Source: Elysia chlorotica (taxonomy: Eukaryota > Mollusca > Gastropoda > Plakobranchidae). From it: a stretch of DNA of 64,000 bases. This document shows, in pieces, positions 50,222-63,983 of the stretch. The stretch spans positions 70,654-134,653 of the forward strand of contig RQTK01000218.1 in NCBI GenBank assembly GCA_003991915.1, in the 5' to 3' direction. Under the pieces are notes generated by a model. The model was not told the DNA's origin. It did no database searches and saw nothing but the letters and a program-made list of their open reading frames with translations. The position numbers and the translations under genes are program-made. Position 1 is the first letter of the stretch. The number at the start of each line of letters is the position of its first letter.

Positions 50222-50383
50222 TTAGGGGAGACAAGCGCGATCGATGGGCGGGAACCCTGTCCGTCTGGCCGCATCGATTTCCGAGAGATGTTTGTCTTGG
50301 AGTTCTTTCAAGTCATTCCAGGCGATATTTGGATTACGGTAAATGCAACAGGCGTCGGGCAAACAAGCCAATCCGCTTCTCAC
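50222..50383 (-). CDS. Possible orphan terminal exon (weak)
   Basis: On the minus strand a T-rich tract and AG (near 50384) precede an open frame reading SGLACLPDACCIYRNPNIAW, then NDLKELQDKHLSEIDAARRT, then GFPPIDRACLP and TAA. Its GC content is higher than the surroundings and its residue mix looks protein-like, but no domain is recognised and no partner exon was found. It may be chance. Confidence 0.15.
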   Translation of the reverse strand: MRSGLACLPDACCIYRNPNIAWNDLKELQDKHLSEIDAARRTGFPPIDRACLP

Positions 50384-50984
50384 GAAGGCAACGACAGGGA
50401 AAAAAAAGAATGTTCCAAAAAAGAAAAACGCCGGGAAATAAAATAGTCCTTTAACGCAATACAGCGATCTTATAGAAAAGGGGAGTGATATGCAACAAGA
50501 CTTCGCGATTTCTAAATCTAGCTCATAGACAGGAAAACGCGGATAAAACGGCAATTAATGTATCAATAGTTTACACGTTGATTTCGCCCGAACTTTTTAT
50601 TTTTGCACGGAACTGTGCATATGTCCACTGAATAAAAAATCCAATTTTACACTAATGGGCTACTGTGTTAAAAATATGCCACTGAAAGGGCGCCTCATAG
50701 AAATCTTAGAGCAATAATAACAAGGGTGGCTTGGTGAGTTTTCAACAATCCCTGAAGGTAACATCCTTAAAGGTGTCACTTGTAACTTTAAATACCTTTG
50801 CAATGACCAGAGAGTCAGAGTGGTCTTAATAGATAATCATAGGTTTCTATTTTAATAGAGATCTGCGTAGATAGTTCATTATGGTCAGAACTAAAACATG
50901 ATATCTTGTAAACACTAGTTAATTATAAAATGCTAATTGCACTGGGCCCAGGTATGGTAGTAGTGGTACCATTGATTTTAGTAC

Positions 50985-51176
<192 letters not shown>

Positions 51177-51868
51177 TTGCAAGGTATACCAATTACTAGT
51201 AGTAAGTACTAGTAGTAAGGAAGTCTACCAACCATAGAGGTTTTGACAGACGGGGCTAGATCTTAGGTGTGTCAAGGATGCAAGTAACTGGAGACAGATC
51301 TATTCGAAATTCACTGTCACTTTTAGTAATCTACTAGTCATTAATAGTATCAGTACGTATAGTTGTAGCAGATAGCATTACATGTATTAATAATTAGAAG
51401 TAAATTTATGTATCAAGATTATAGTAGAGCAATTTACTTAATGCATTATCGAATGTTCAAACAAGTACAGTAGGAAGTTACAGTTTCATTTATAAGAGTC
51501 TCACTCTTCTTAAAAATTGAAGCTAACGTCATGCATATTATATATTTTGCTGTAAAGTTTTGAATTCGTCATTAAGAACAACATTGCCACGACATATATG
51601 CCTGTTAGAGTTACATTTAAAATAACATTGGGCGCAGGTTGAAGAGTTTAAAGGAGACGGAGGTGGATGGTCTTCATTGGGTCCATTTGAAAGAGATTGA
51701 TGTTCTTGAGAAAGCCGTGATTAATTACCTACGCTTGAATTTTAAGGGGAGGTCATTAATTTGCTTCACGTGAGAGCTAAAGTAATCTTGTGTTAAACTT
51801 CGACTTGTTTCAGGTACCTCTTTTAAAACTGTTTATATAATACATTTTTACCTGAAGCAGGTCGAATT

Positions 51869-52128
<260 letters not shown>

Positions 52129-52497
52129 TAGATGTGCGGGATATAAACATAGACATACCTGGATAAAGTTATAAATTCATTTTAAAATTAATGAAAACTT
52201 ACCTCAACTTATTTTCGAAGTTAACGAATAAACTCCTCCGTCTAGAACAACACTGATAAAGTCACAGCTTTCTAAGAGTAAGCTTATCAGAGCGAAACCA
52301 AATGGCTGTCTTTCCAGTTTATCTCACTACAGGTACAAAATCCAGCGGCGCCTCCGCCAGACTTGGGGGGTTTGCTGTCCACGGTTGAATCTAGCCTGCT
52401 CAGTCCTGCCGATCTGGGGGCGAAGCAGCCAAGCTAAACATGTTCTCGAGCCCAGTAGAGCAGGGGAAATACAGTAGGGGTGTCGCACTGACAGCTG

Positions 52498-52499
<2 letters not shown>

Positions 52500-52548
<49 letters not shown>
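52500..52548 (+). repeat. (CT)n microsatellite
   Basis: About 24 CT units in a slightly GC-rich neighbourhood (52.3-52.85 kb). Confidence 0.95.
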
Positions 52549-52549
<1 letters not shown>

Positions 52550-53669
52550 CGCTTGATAACAGCTCGTCTTAGTAAAAAAAAACCCCGACCGGACCGGTCT
52601 ATGGGCTGTCGGGCTTCACTGTGTCACACGCGATACAAAACACTGCGCTCTCGGGTTTTACGTCTCCTAGTTCTCAAGAAGGATTTCAATTCCAAAAGGG
52701 CGATACAAAACATTGAGTTCATACCCGCTCGCGGAACCCCAACCCCTCGCTTTCGCCGCGCACTGCTTTCGTTCCACATGATTTGGCAGCAAGAAATGGA
52801 CGGAAATGAATGCTTCTCCAACGTCGATAGCATCACACATGCAACTTTCGAGTAAGACCCCCCCCCTCTTTCACGACAATCAACAAAAGACATTGAGGAT
52901 AAAACACATTCAGCACAAAAGAGGAGAAACACACTCATATTCAACAACAATACACGAAGAATAGAACCACAAAGTATAAAACTGAGAAGATATTGGAAGG
53001 TCGAAGAAAAAGGGGGAGCTTTATGGACAAAGAGGGACAACATTATTGTAAAGCATAATTGGCTGAAGGAAGGGAGAGCTCATAAAGGTTATTACGTGAT
53101 AAAGCCTGTGGTTACTTCAGAGATGATCAATATATTACATAATTAAACGATAAACAATTGTTCCGTGGACATTAATTACAAAACCAAGAAATTTGAAATT
53201 ACGTTTACATGTTTTGCTTTCGATGATCTCACCCACTCCTTCTAACTTTCCACCATAGATAATGAAATAGTGGAAGTAACAATTGGTACGTGCCAGTGGT
53301 CTCGTAGACGACAGATCAATACCACCAGTACGCTTTATCTCTACGGGCTTTACAATTGTATATCTATGCAGTGTATTAATAATTATTGCAGTTTATAATA
53401 AGTGTAAAAAAAGGGAAGGGAATTAATTTCCGGCATGTTTGGAAGCACCTGTAAATCGCTGCTACCAATCCTAACATAAAAAAAAAAATTATGATCTCTG
53501 CTGTGCGGGCAGACAGTACAACAGGAGATTGTATTCCTGGGCCTGATCAAGGCGTGTCTAGATCATACCAGGCCGGGTTCTGTGGCGTAAAGTTATTGGG
53601 GATGAAGTAACCGCCAGGCGCGGCTACACGGCTTAGATGTAACGTTACGGCCAGACCACAGTGGGGTCG

Positions 53670-53672
<3 letters not shown>

Positions 53673-53722
<50 letters not shown>
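53673..53722 (+). repeat. (GA)n microsatellite
   Basis: About 25 GA units. Confidence 0.95.
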
Positions 53723-53725
<3 letters not shown>

Positions 53726-54153
53726 TGGGTCGGGATCTCTGGGTGCACCGTTCCTGTGGTGTATTGATTCTGCATGGATGTTTACTTAACGTTATGGGCA
53801 TAACTATAGTAGGACTCTTTGTATTTCTAACCAACTTTGAGAAGTCATGATACATTTCTGGGTACACTGGCTTTCTCAAGAAGCTCCCTCATAGTCATAG
53901 TTCTGCTTGCATATATAACTTTTGTATCCTTGACTGTTTGCACGTTTGTTATTGTTTACAAAATGTTATCACATTTATCAGAAATTATTCATGCACGCAT
54001 AATACTACTAACAAAATGATAAATTGGCAACAAGCGTTGAATACAGGGTCGTGATTTAACGACTGTAATGCGTTAAGGTTTTGTGGTCAAGCAACTATAT
54101 GAGCTTGAATTATATTTCCTTTCTTAATTTATGTACACACAACCAGAGACAAT

Positions 54154-54400
54154 GAAGTTGAGTTGGTTTAACGTCCAACATTAGCACCATATAGACTATA
54201 TTGTAAACAGGCCCAATACTGACATCTGACAATCTTATGAGCTGCCACACACAAGATAGGACGGGAATACCATGACTCATGTCTCAGCCGATCACATTAG
54301 ACTCACACCGACCCAAACAGTAGGGAGCGAAATTGCCAGGGCTCGAACCATGAACTGCGTTGGAAGTCGGTCTTCTAGCCCATGGCCAACGTTCCCCCCT
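54154..54400 (-). mobile_element. tRNA-derived SINE, near full length, minus orientation
   Basis: Opens with the inverted tail AAGTTGAGTTGGTTTAACGT, then GCTGCCACACACAAGATAGG, CCAAACAGTAGGGAGCGAAA, and the inverted B box GGGCTCGAACCATG. The head ends at about GGCCAACG. Confidence 0.8.
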
Positions 54401-55390
54401 TCTCCCAGACCAACCGTGATCTGTCCTAACGCAATTTTTTTTCGACAAAATCAATTTGCTTTAAGTGGAAACCAGCGTTAAAGTTTCTTAAAGACATTAA
54501 TTTTATCATTGAAAAGTATGACATCAAATTACGCAAGGTAGGATATTTTAGATCTAGACAAGGATCAAGTCTACTGCACCTCAATACCTCAATGTTTATG
54601 TCCCATCCACTTGCACGGCACTCTTGAATTCTCAGCAATCGATTCGTAAAACCTTGATGAAACGGACATGGGTCTGATGGTAAATTACAACACCAACATC
54701 AACAACAACAACAACATAACAAGTTGTGTATCCTTGCATTCTGGATCTAACAATTTTGGTAGAACGATTGCGGCGCAGATCATAGGGCGAAGCCTGGACG
54801 TTGAAAACAAACGGTTAGATCCATGTTATAAAAGTATCGAATGTGGAATCAAGAGCACAGTGCAATAGCGCAGCTAAATATATATATATAATATAATTAT
54901 GTAGGCCCTACAGCTTCTCCGTATCTAAGGACCACATAGGGTGCACAAATGCTAGTGAGTGAAAGTACTGAGACACTTAAATAATGGGGAAAAGTTTACA
55001 CACGACTTACAGTTACTGAGAGACCGATGAACAAAAAGTTCATAGATGAAATATCTACGACTTCCGACTTTATTGTGGCTTCTCCAGAGAACGTTGAGAC
55101 GCACGATATATTAAGTGCACAGTCAGGAACAGTTCCAAAACACAGGTAAAATAAGCTCAACTTGTCACTTATCGAACATATAAAACATGAGGAACATCGC
55201 ACAGTCGGAAGAGATCCATTGTTATTTGAAAAGACTGGTGAATCCAACCGAAACGCTTGGACTCAACGAATCACGATTACATTGAAGGAGATAGAAGGGC
55301 AAACAGAGAAAGAGAGTGTGTGTGTGGCTGTGAGAGAGATGGGGGAGGAGACTGAAACAGACAAAGAGAGAGACACACATATAGATGCAT

Positions 55391-55391
<1 letters not shown>

Positions 55392-55480
<89 letters not shown>

Positions 55481-55517
55481 AGAGAGAGAATGACAGAGAG
55501 AGAGAGAGAGAGAGAGA

Positions 55518-55562
<45 letters not shown>
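55392..55562 (+). repeat. (GA)n tract
   Basis: A 90-base GA run, then GA blocks interrupted by GGATGA, ATGACA and AGACA. Confidence 0.95.
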
Positions 55563-55567
<5 letters not shown>

Positions 55568-57252
55568 AGACTCGCACAGAGAAAGTCCATTAGTAAAACG
55601 ATTACCAAAGTAGGTCGCGATTAGTCTGTGGCATACTAACTGTCATCTTTCACTCACAACTACAACTCCCGAGCTCTTTGAAAATAAATTAAATTAATTT
55701 GTTGGTCGCACCAAAATTTGCTCCGCTCGAAGAGCAAGTAAAAACTCACCCTTTTGCTTAGCACACATTGCGATAAAAACGTCGACCTTTCCGACTGAGT
55801 GAAAAATAGCTGGTGAAACTCTTCCAGTAAAATTTCGAAAAACTGTTAGAAGGTCAGAATAGGGTCATAACATTTTAAGGCTACCTCTTACTTTAAACGC
55901 AATGATAATTGGGTACCATCCAGCAAGACTAATTTATAATTTTATGTCGATCATACCTCAACTTTAGAATCTGGTTCCCCCAGCGTCGGAAACTGTTGAA
56001 CGAGTTACTTGCGCGAACAAGTACATGTATGGCATAAGAGAGGTCACACGAAGGTCACATGAATATTTTTACACGGAGTCGATCATAAAAAAATAATATT
56101 GTAACGGGTAAGCCTTCAGCGGTTCATACCATCCTCGTTTAAGTGCTCCGTCAATGTTTGTGAACATTACAAATCGAAACACCGCAATTCGTTAAACCAT
56201 AAACTCTAACGGGAACACATTAGCGGTAGTCTACTCTTCTACTTGCAAAGCTCATCAGTCATTAGTTAAGATCACTTCAGACAGCACCACTGTATCATTT
56301 ATTACATTATTTTGGGGCAAGCAAAGCCCACCACATGCGCTGACTTGACGTCTCATAATTTCTCATGGCGGACCCTAAACATCCATTGCTCTATCATTTG
56401 ACCACCTCATTTTTTATTTTAAATAATTATTTGTAACACCACCGAAGGGGCAAAGGTACTAAGTCCGGCAAATTATCACGTTGTGTTTTTCGTAGTTCTT
56501 ACTAGTGTGTCGGTCAGCGAACTCTACTTGCTTATTTGTAGTTAGTTACTCACAACACAATCCTCACGGACTGCGCAGTTCTCACACTCATGGTGCTTTC
56601 AAATAAAACGACATCTTTGGAGCTCACATTTTATTACAGGTTTCTATAAGCGCTGGATACTAATCAATTACCATGGAATCAAATCACAAAATCTATGTGC
56701 TGAAACTTTCAATCTCTATATTTTCAAGCCTATCATCTAATCTCCAGTTCTCTACTACTGATGCTCTACCCTACTGTGCTAACCTACCCACCAGTCTGGC
56801 CGGACCAGGGTGAAGTAGTAGATTACATACTTTTTGTACTGGTCTCACTACAAGCCAAAGTTAGAACGAGACTACTTGTTCCATGAAGCAAACTTGGTTC
56901 TGTTAGTTCACTACATCTGGACTGAATGTGTGTCAGAGATGTTACTCAAAATGCTATCAGGGACAGACTGCCTCTACATTCTCCGATTCTGCTAACTACA
57001 AAGCTGGACTTCAGCTCGCGAGAAGACCTCACAGACCTACAACAAATGCCCAGTGTCAGGAGAACTTTCTGAAAGTCGATGGAAACTCGCGGAGCTTCAG
57101 GGACACCACCAAACGCAGAGGAAGTTTTGGTCCCAAACACTGCACATAAATCTAGCAAGCTTGATTGAGCCCACCTGCTGGACATTCGGGTTATCATTCG
57201 GGTTAACAATAATGTACATGTACCAAACCAAATCCGCGGCGTTTAGTCTAAA

Positions 57253-57439
57253 CAACAATCGGAGACGCTAATCTGACAACAATCGGAGACGCTAATCTGA
57301 CAACAATCGGAGACGCTAATCTGACAACAATCGGAGACGCTAATCTGACAACAATCCGAGACGCTAACCTGACAACAATCGGAGACGCTAATCCGACAAC
57401 AATCGGAGACGCTAATCTGTCAACAATCGGAGACACTAA
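57253..57439 (+). repeat. 24-bp minisatellite, eight copies
   Basis: Unit CAACAATCGGAGACGCTAAT plus CTGA starts at 57253, 57277, 57301, 57325, 57349, 57373, 57397 and 57421 (the last partial). Only scattered single-base variants occur. Confidence 0.95.
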
Positions 57440-57595
57440 ATACATTGTATGTCTCACATGTGGGTGGTTCAAAAGATCGTTGTAGTGTGGTAATGTTACA
57501 GATTGGCATAACATTCCCTTATCACACAGTCACACATGTATGTATATATAGTGGTAACTGTAAAAGGCGAGTGCTACAGGGAGAGCAAGAGTGAG

Positions 57596-57599
57596 ATAA

Positions 57600-57664
<65 letters not shown>

Positions 57665-57699
57665 GAGACTCAGAGAGTGAGTGAGTTAATGAGAGAGAG

Positions 57700-57746
<47 letters not shown>

Positions 57747-57750
57747 GTGA
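57596..57750 (+). repeat. (GATA)n and (GA)n microsatellites
   Basis: About 16 GATA units (57597-57663), a short spacer, then a GA run (57700-57743). Confidence 0.95.
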
Positions 57751-58803
57751 GAGGGTAAGAGAGATAAACAAAGGGAGATTAAGCTAAATAGAAATCAATA
57801 TCGCCTACCAGTGTTCTGATATATGATTAAAATGACACCAGAATATCACTATCATCAGGTTACTTGCATCGCACAGTTGGCACGAATCAACGCCACTCTC
57901 TCTACAAGTTAAGTTATTTTTGGCACCGCTGTAAAACAGTTCGAATCGATCAGGTGACAGCGCCCTGGTGTGCAAAATTATTATTAAATTTTTGATAAAC
58001 ACTCTGTAACAGCCAGAGCCGGAATTATAATTATTTTTGTTGGGCCCGGGAATTATATGAGAATGGCTGAATGCTCTAGACATTTCCTTTTTTAAAATGG
58101 CTAATTTTTTGGGCCTACCGAAACATACACACACACGACTTTCGACATCGTTCAAGAGATTGGTTTCCCAGTCCACGAAATCGCATTGGCCGACTAGACA
58201 TCACGGTTTTTATTGGCAGTAAAGCAGCAATATGAATGAACGTGCCGTTGTTCATTGATTGAGATGTGTGAGGTCAAAAAATGTCAGTGTGACAATAAAA
58301 GCCAGGGGGGCTTGCACAAAAAGCTTGAATGTGTTTAAGTTTCCACAAGGCGACTCATATAGACTGCATAAATATGAAGCTCAACTAGGTTTAGAGTGTA
58401 TTTTATATAGTTCATACGAAAAGAATTTATGTCTCTTTTAATTCTTTCATACCGGATCACAACGCGAAAAGTCGATCACATTATGGCTTCTTGTTATTGA
58501 CACTCCGGATCTCTTGTTTTTACGAGTAGTGTTGGTTTCGACAATGGCACGTTATCTCCATGTCTGTCTCTCTCTATCTCTGTCTCTCGCTCTCTGTTTC
58601 TTCTATAGCTCTCTTTATCTCTATCTCTGTTATTCATAGATCGATTGTATATTTACACGCCGACCATTTTTCACACTCTTTTATCATTATTTAATAAAAC
58701 AACAACAACAAAAAACAACAAAATAAAACAAACAAAAACTTTCGTTCTAACAACAAAAAACAAACTATCATCTCTAAAACGCTTCTCTTTTTCTACATCT
58801 GAC

Positions 58804-58861
58804 TCTGTCTGTCTGTCTATCTGTATGTCTGTCTGTCTGTCTGTCTATCTGTCTGTCTGCC

Positions 58862-58898
<37 letters not shown>

Positions 58899-58930
58899 GC
58901 CTGTCTGACTGTCTGTCTGTCTGTCTTTCT
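58804..58930 (+). repeat. (CTGT)n microsatellite
   Basis: CTGT array of about 30 units with CTAT, CTGC and CTGA variants. Confidence 0.95.
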
Positions 58931-59021
58931 CCCTCTCAGCCTCAGTCTTTTTGTTTGTGCTTGTCTCTATCTCTGAATCTGTCTTTCTGTCTCCCTGTCT
59001 TCTGTCTTTGTATCTCTGTCT

Positions 59022-59151
59022 GTAACTGGTTGGGTCGTTGTCAGTATTTATAACGACTGACACAGGAGTCCAAGTCGCCCTGTCTCAATGTGGCAGCACA
59101 TAGAATTGTCAGACGTCAGTCTAGGGGGGAGATAAAACCAACTCAACTTAA

Positions 59152-59152
<1 letters not shown>
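59022..59152 (+). mobile_element. SINE, 5' and internally truncated
   Basis: AACTGGTTGGGTCGTTGTCA, GACACAGGAGTC, ATGTGGCAGCACATAGAATT and GTCAGACGTCAGTCTAGG, then a jump to AAAACCAACTCAACTT; the stretch before the tail is deleted. Confidence 0.75.

Positions 59153-59195
<43 letters not shown>
59153..59195 (+). repeat. (CT)n microsatellite
   Basis: CT array joined directly to the SINE tail. Confidence 0.95.
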
Positions 59196-59196
<1 letters not shown>

Positions 59197-60140
59197 CGTG
59201 ACCTATTCCAGCAACTCATTCACTGTGTCCCTGTCCCCCCTCTTTCCTCACTCCGACCAGTCCTGTGTCTATGAATTATGAATGGGTGCATACATGTATG
59301 CGCATTATCTTCGTGGCTATGTATGCGTTGATCGATCTTCGGGCCCACCAATCTGCCTAGCTAAAAGCCAATCTCACAATTTATGGTTCGCCACGACTGA
59401 CGTTAAGTTATTCAACTCCGCATTTGTTTTGATTGTCTTCACCGGTAGCTGTGCTGAAAATGTGGGTGTAGAATCGAACTAGCTAAAAAGCGCGAGGGTA
59501 TTACATAATCTATAAATAGCATAATTATATCTATGGGGTATTACACCTTGGGTATTACTATAAGATTGGTTGGCGCACATCTAAGAAAGGCGCCACTGTG
59601 CGGGGCTACGCGTGTTTACTTTTGGCTGTTGAAGGTTTATAGGCTGCTGTGAGGAACATTGGTACATATTAAAATGCCTAGAGAAAAAGGCAAAACAAAA
59701 AATAAAAGAAATATCATTTTTGTTTGTTTCAAGTTATAACACTGCAATCATTAAAAGAAGACAACCTTAATATGTTTTGAAAACAATTTTGAGTCTTCAA
59801 TTAAGCAATAATGAATTCAACATCTGGTTAGAAACTCGAGTTTTACTCATATTTCTGTTGAGAGAAGGTAAAACGTATATATGTATTTAAATTCTAATTA
59901 TCGTTTAAGTATATTTTAATGTAGATTATAGAAATAACTATTTTCCCACGTTACACGGTGGTTGACTGTTAAATCCTTAAAGGCATTCCAGACTTGAAAG
60001 CGCAACCCTGCGAATGCCCAAACAGCAGCATCCAATACTGCAATTGACTGGTTAAGCTATTTTTAGTATATTTCCGTGTCTACGTATTTGCTGGTCTACG
60101 TCGACTCATGTGTCTACCTAGACACAACCTGTGAAGGTGA

Positions 60141-60419
60141 TAAGAGAGAGATGGAGAGAAAGGGAAAGAGAGTAAAGAAAGAGAGAGAAGAGAGAGAGAG
60201 AGAAAGAAGAGAGAGGAGAGAGAGGAAAGAGAAAAAAAAAAGAGATAGAGAGAGAGAGAGAAAGGAGAGAGAGAAAGAGAGAAAGGGCGGAAAGACAGAA
60301 AAGAGAGAGGGGAGAGAGAAAGTGAGGGAGGAAAGGGAGATCGCGATAAAGAAAGAAAAAAGAAGAGAGAAAGAATGAGAGAGATAGAAAGATAGAGAAA
60401 GAGGGAGGGAGAGAGAGAA
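60141..60419 (+). repeat. Purine-only GA/GGA/AAAG tract
   Basis: About 280 bases almost entirely of purines in an irregular pattern. Confidence 0.9.
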
Positions 60420-60818
60420 CAAATGACTTCAAAACGTTTTACAAGGAATTGTATGAAGGCGCCTTGCGTGAACGGTCAACTCCTACTTTTTGGTCAGTGC
60501 AATAACCATCATTAATTCTTTGTCTAGAGCAGCCGGATGTTCACACCCGCATGCCAAACTCTTTGACTTTCCTACACATAGACTAAAATTTGCGGGGAGT
60601 TGACGATAGGGAAAGGAAGATTATGTTGATTTGTGAATTACCGGCGTTACAGCACGTTTACGGCAGTGTACACATAATTATTGTCACTGTCTAAGAACTT
60701 TAGAATTGGTCAACGATCTTGTTAAGGGATCAGCATTTAATTTGAGTAAATTAGATAAAATCGAACATACAGCCATACGATTGGGTATTACATTCCCTTA
60801 AACACCCGTGCCTCTCTG

Positions 60819-61114
60819 TGAGAGAGAAGGAAAGATAGAAAGAAAGAAAGAAAAGAAAAGAGAGAAGAGAGATAGAAGGAAAGAAAAGATAAAAAGATAG
60901 AGAGAGATAGGAGAGAGTTGGGAAAAAGAGAGAGATAGAGAGACGGAAATGTAAAGGATGAGAGAGAAAGAAAGAGTGGGAGTGAGCGGATCAGAGAAAA
61001 AAAGAGAAGGAGAAAAAGAAAAAATCGTGAGTTAGAGAAGGGGTAGAGTGAAAAGAGAAAGATGAGATAGAAAGAGAGAGAGACGGATAGAGAGAGAGAC
61101 GAGAGTGAGAAAGG

Positions 61115-61172
<58 letters not shown>
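60819..61172 (+). repeat. Purine-rich tract ending in (GA)n
   Basis: About 350 bases, irregular GA/AAAG/GATA, closing with a clean GA run at about 61118-61171. Confidence 0.9.
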
Positions 61173-61174
<2 letters not shown>

Positions 61175-62136
61175 TTTGCGTGATACTGTGTCATAATATC
61201 CAAGAAGCTTCACCTTACATTTTAATTTGCTTTCATTTGAGTTTCCTTGCAATGTAAAAGCTGAAAAGCTATAGGGCCACGTTAGAACATAACCATAAAG
61301 TACTTTTATTGTTAGGGCGGGTTCGATAATAATTGTCAACGTACTTCATCTCATGTGACGTAAAACAATTAGAACGGGACCATTTTCGCTATTGATCTTC
61401 GACATGGAGAGTTTGCAACCCTGAATTACGAACGCGAAGGAGGTGAAAATCAATGGTGGACTCATTAACCGTGCATTTCAAACCAACCACCATTACACCG
61501 GAAACATCGAGCGAGGACACACTAACGTCTTACAAGTACAATGCACTAGGGCTCTTCAACTGTTTTCTTTTTCACTTAGATCCGTATCTTTAGAGTGGGC
61601 GTTAAACAGCTTTCACTCCGTGGACCATTATGTCATTTACTTCCATTCACTTCTCAGTTCAGAAAAGCGACATTAATTATATATCGTGGTCGCTTTCACA
61701 TTACATATTTTTTTCTGCAGTCTATACGTATATATTTAAGAAAAGTATAATCCAACATGGAGGCCCATACGTGTATAGCCACATTTACTTTTACTGTCTA
61801 TGGGCAGATTTGGTAGACAGAAAAGAGTCGAAGAAAAAGAGACTAAAAAAGACTACAAAAGGAAACATCTCATTACATAATGTACTAGGTACATGGCCGT
61901 GGTACATGTACTCTACTCACACAGTATTACTCGGTGAGATGCAAGTCATGTACACGTTTTGTTGCCTCAAGAATCGAATGCTTTTGGAGGGCTACTCCCT
62001 TTTTGGATCGTAAAAGTTGTATTAAAATTTATTTAAGAGTCCGGGTCAACAAGATTTTCACTCTGTTCGCCGAAATTCGTAATCTTAGAGTAGTTTCACA
62101 AGCTCAAGGTACAGACTTTCTTAGAATGTTACTCAT

Positions 62137-62217
62137 AGATGGGGACAATAGTTGAGATTCGAACCTCATACCTTGTGCTCTCAGTCCTGTTGGATTGCAT
62201 GGACTTACTTCCCCCTA
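62137..62217 (-). repeat. tRNA-like SINE head fragment
   Basis: On the minus strand GAGAGCACAAGGTATGAGGT runs into TTCGAATCTCAAC, a good B box; no body follows. Confidence 0.45.
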
Positions 62218-62393
62218 TGATGAAACCACGTCTTACATTTTACATCATTTCCATTTATTTAAACTTTATTTGAATTTAAGCGTTTTAAAGATTTCCACCA
62301 CACACAAAGTCAATGGAAGTTAGAACCACTTTCGAACACAAAAGAGTGTTAAATGTTTGGCGTCAAAATTGTTGGAACTAAAATAAAAAATAG

Positions 62394-62394
62394 T

Positions 62395-62437
<43 letters not shown>

Positions 62438-62515
62438 ACAAAAACAACAACAACAACAACAACAGCAACAACATCAACAACATCGACAACAACTACAACA
62501 ACAATAACAACAAAC
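62394..62515 (+). repeat. (AAC)n microsatellite
   Basis: About 40 AAC units with ATC and GC interruptions; poly-Asn and poly-Val frames are artefacts. Confidence 0.95.
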
Positions 62516-63785
62516 AAAAAGGAATAAACAAAAATGACTATGTCTACAGAGGCTAAAATGTCTGCTTAAAAATAAAGAAAATGTGGGCCTATTTCTAACA
62601 GCGCACTTTGGTCTGGGCTGAGAGAAGCTACGATGTCTTTCATCATCATCATCCTGAAAGGAAAACAAACAACTCCAAAACCTCGATTCTCACGTTGTTC
62701 AATAATTCCAAATGTCTTCCTAAAGCCACACACAGCAACATTGTGGTGGGCATAATCCTGTCTCAGTTTTTTAAATTCCCGTTTCGCTGTGCCAGCCCAT
62801 CTTCTCTATAGAACCAGTTTCTTTGCGTTAGGCCCCGCAGTTTCTTTGCTTTGCAAGGAAACAAAAAAAAAAGGTTCCTGAAATCTATTTTAACAGTAAT
62901 CTACGCTTCCCAGATTATACTTAGGTACAGCTTATCATTTCTACAAATCCTATATCTCTATTTTATAATACATGCATAATGACTATTAGTCGATTATGGC
63001 TGTTATTGATATTCGAAAATAAAAGAAATGAACGAGTGTAATTCCCGCTCTAAGTCTCTATATTTCGTGTTTATAACTCCTCTTGTGTGTAAAAGAGATG
63101 TCCTGTTCACTTCTTTTATTTGATAAAGGAATTTACACACAATTCTTTGATTCTGGACAAAACGTTTCAACAGTCATGGATCCAAGTTGATATTCACAAT
63201 ATGATGAAAATTCCGATTTTTCAATTCTTTTCTTGATTTCAGTGAGCACACTCGGGCTAGATGGTAGCGACGTCACTCTCAGTGCTGAGTTCTAAATGTT
63301 GTATGGTTTGCAGTGATAGAGTGTGTTCAGCAAGATTACCCTTTTCTTACTCTTCATGATAAAGAGCTACTCACAATAACATTGCTCTACAGTGCTATGC
63401 AAAGTGGCAAACTTCACCAGTAACCGCTGAGTAAGAAGTAATACACTGTAAATTTTAATGACCTGTTGTTTAGTAATCTCCTTATTCAGGAAAAGTTCAT
63501 AATATAAGCTTTGCCAGATGAAATCGAAAACATTTCTTTTTAACTTTCTTTTGGACAGCCATTCCTGAGTGACTTCCATCGCATTCTCTGCATGCGACCC
63601 TTAAATTCCAGGCAGGGACTAAAACAAAGAAAAGGCGAAGAAAGAAATATAATCAAGATTTTATTGTACGGGTGTTTGAGACCGTAAAACTTTGAATATC
63701 CTAACGAATGCTACTAATCACACCATGAGAAGGATGGTTGCATAAAAACAAACTGTACATAATGAAGATGATAATTCATTTGTAA

Positions 63786-63905
63786 TACCGTGACGACGAT
63801 GACGACAAAGATGATGATGACGATAATGACGATGAGAATCATTGTGTTAATCACTATGATGACGACGACGATGTTGATGATACGATGATGATAATAATAA
63901 TAATA

Positions 63906-63971
<66 letters not shown>

Positions 63972-63983
63972 TGATGATAATAA
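63786..63983 (+). repeat. (GAT/GAC)n microsatellite
   Basis: Imperfect GAC/GAT units turn into a clean GAT run of about 24 units (about 63905-63972). Confidence 0.95.

Noticed and set aside
52553..53043. Overlapping 100- and 139-codon frames
   Set aside because: Lie opposite each other in a mildly GC-rich patch after a CT array; neither shows a domain or splice support.
56928..57209. Overlapping frames on both strands just before the 24-bp minisatellite
   Set aside because: GC near 50 percent made it look exon-like, but neither strand has a recognisable domain or a convincing splice pattern.
60788..61339. 183-codon minus-strand Ser/Leu/Phe-rich frame
   Set aside because: Explained by the purine tract read on the opposite strand; no motif or splice context.
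61630..62013. 127-codon plus-strand frame
   Set aside because: No recognisable motif, no splice partners, AT-rich codon mix typical of chance.
63367..63579. 70-codon minus-strand frame with ATG
   Set aside because: Residue mix is plausible, but there is an in-frame stop just upstream, no domain and no partner exon.
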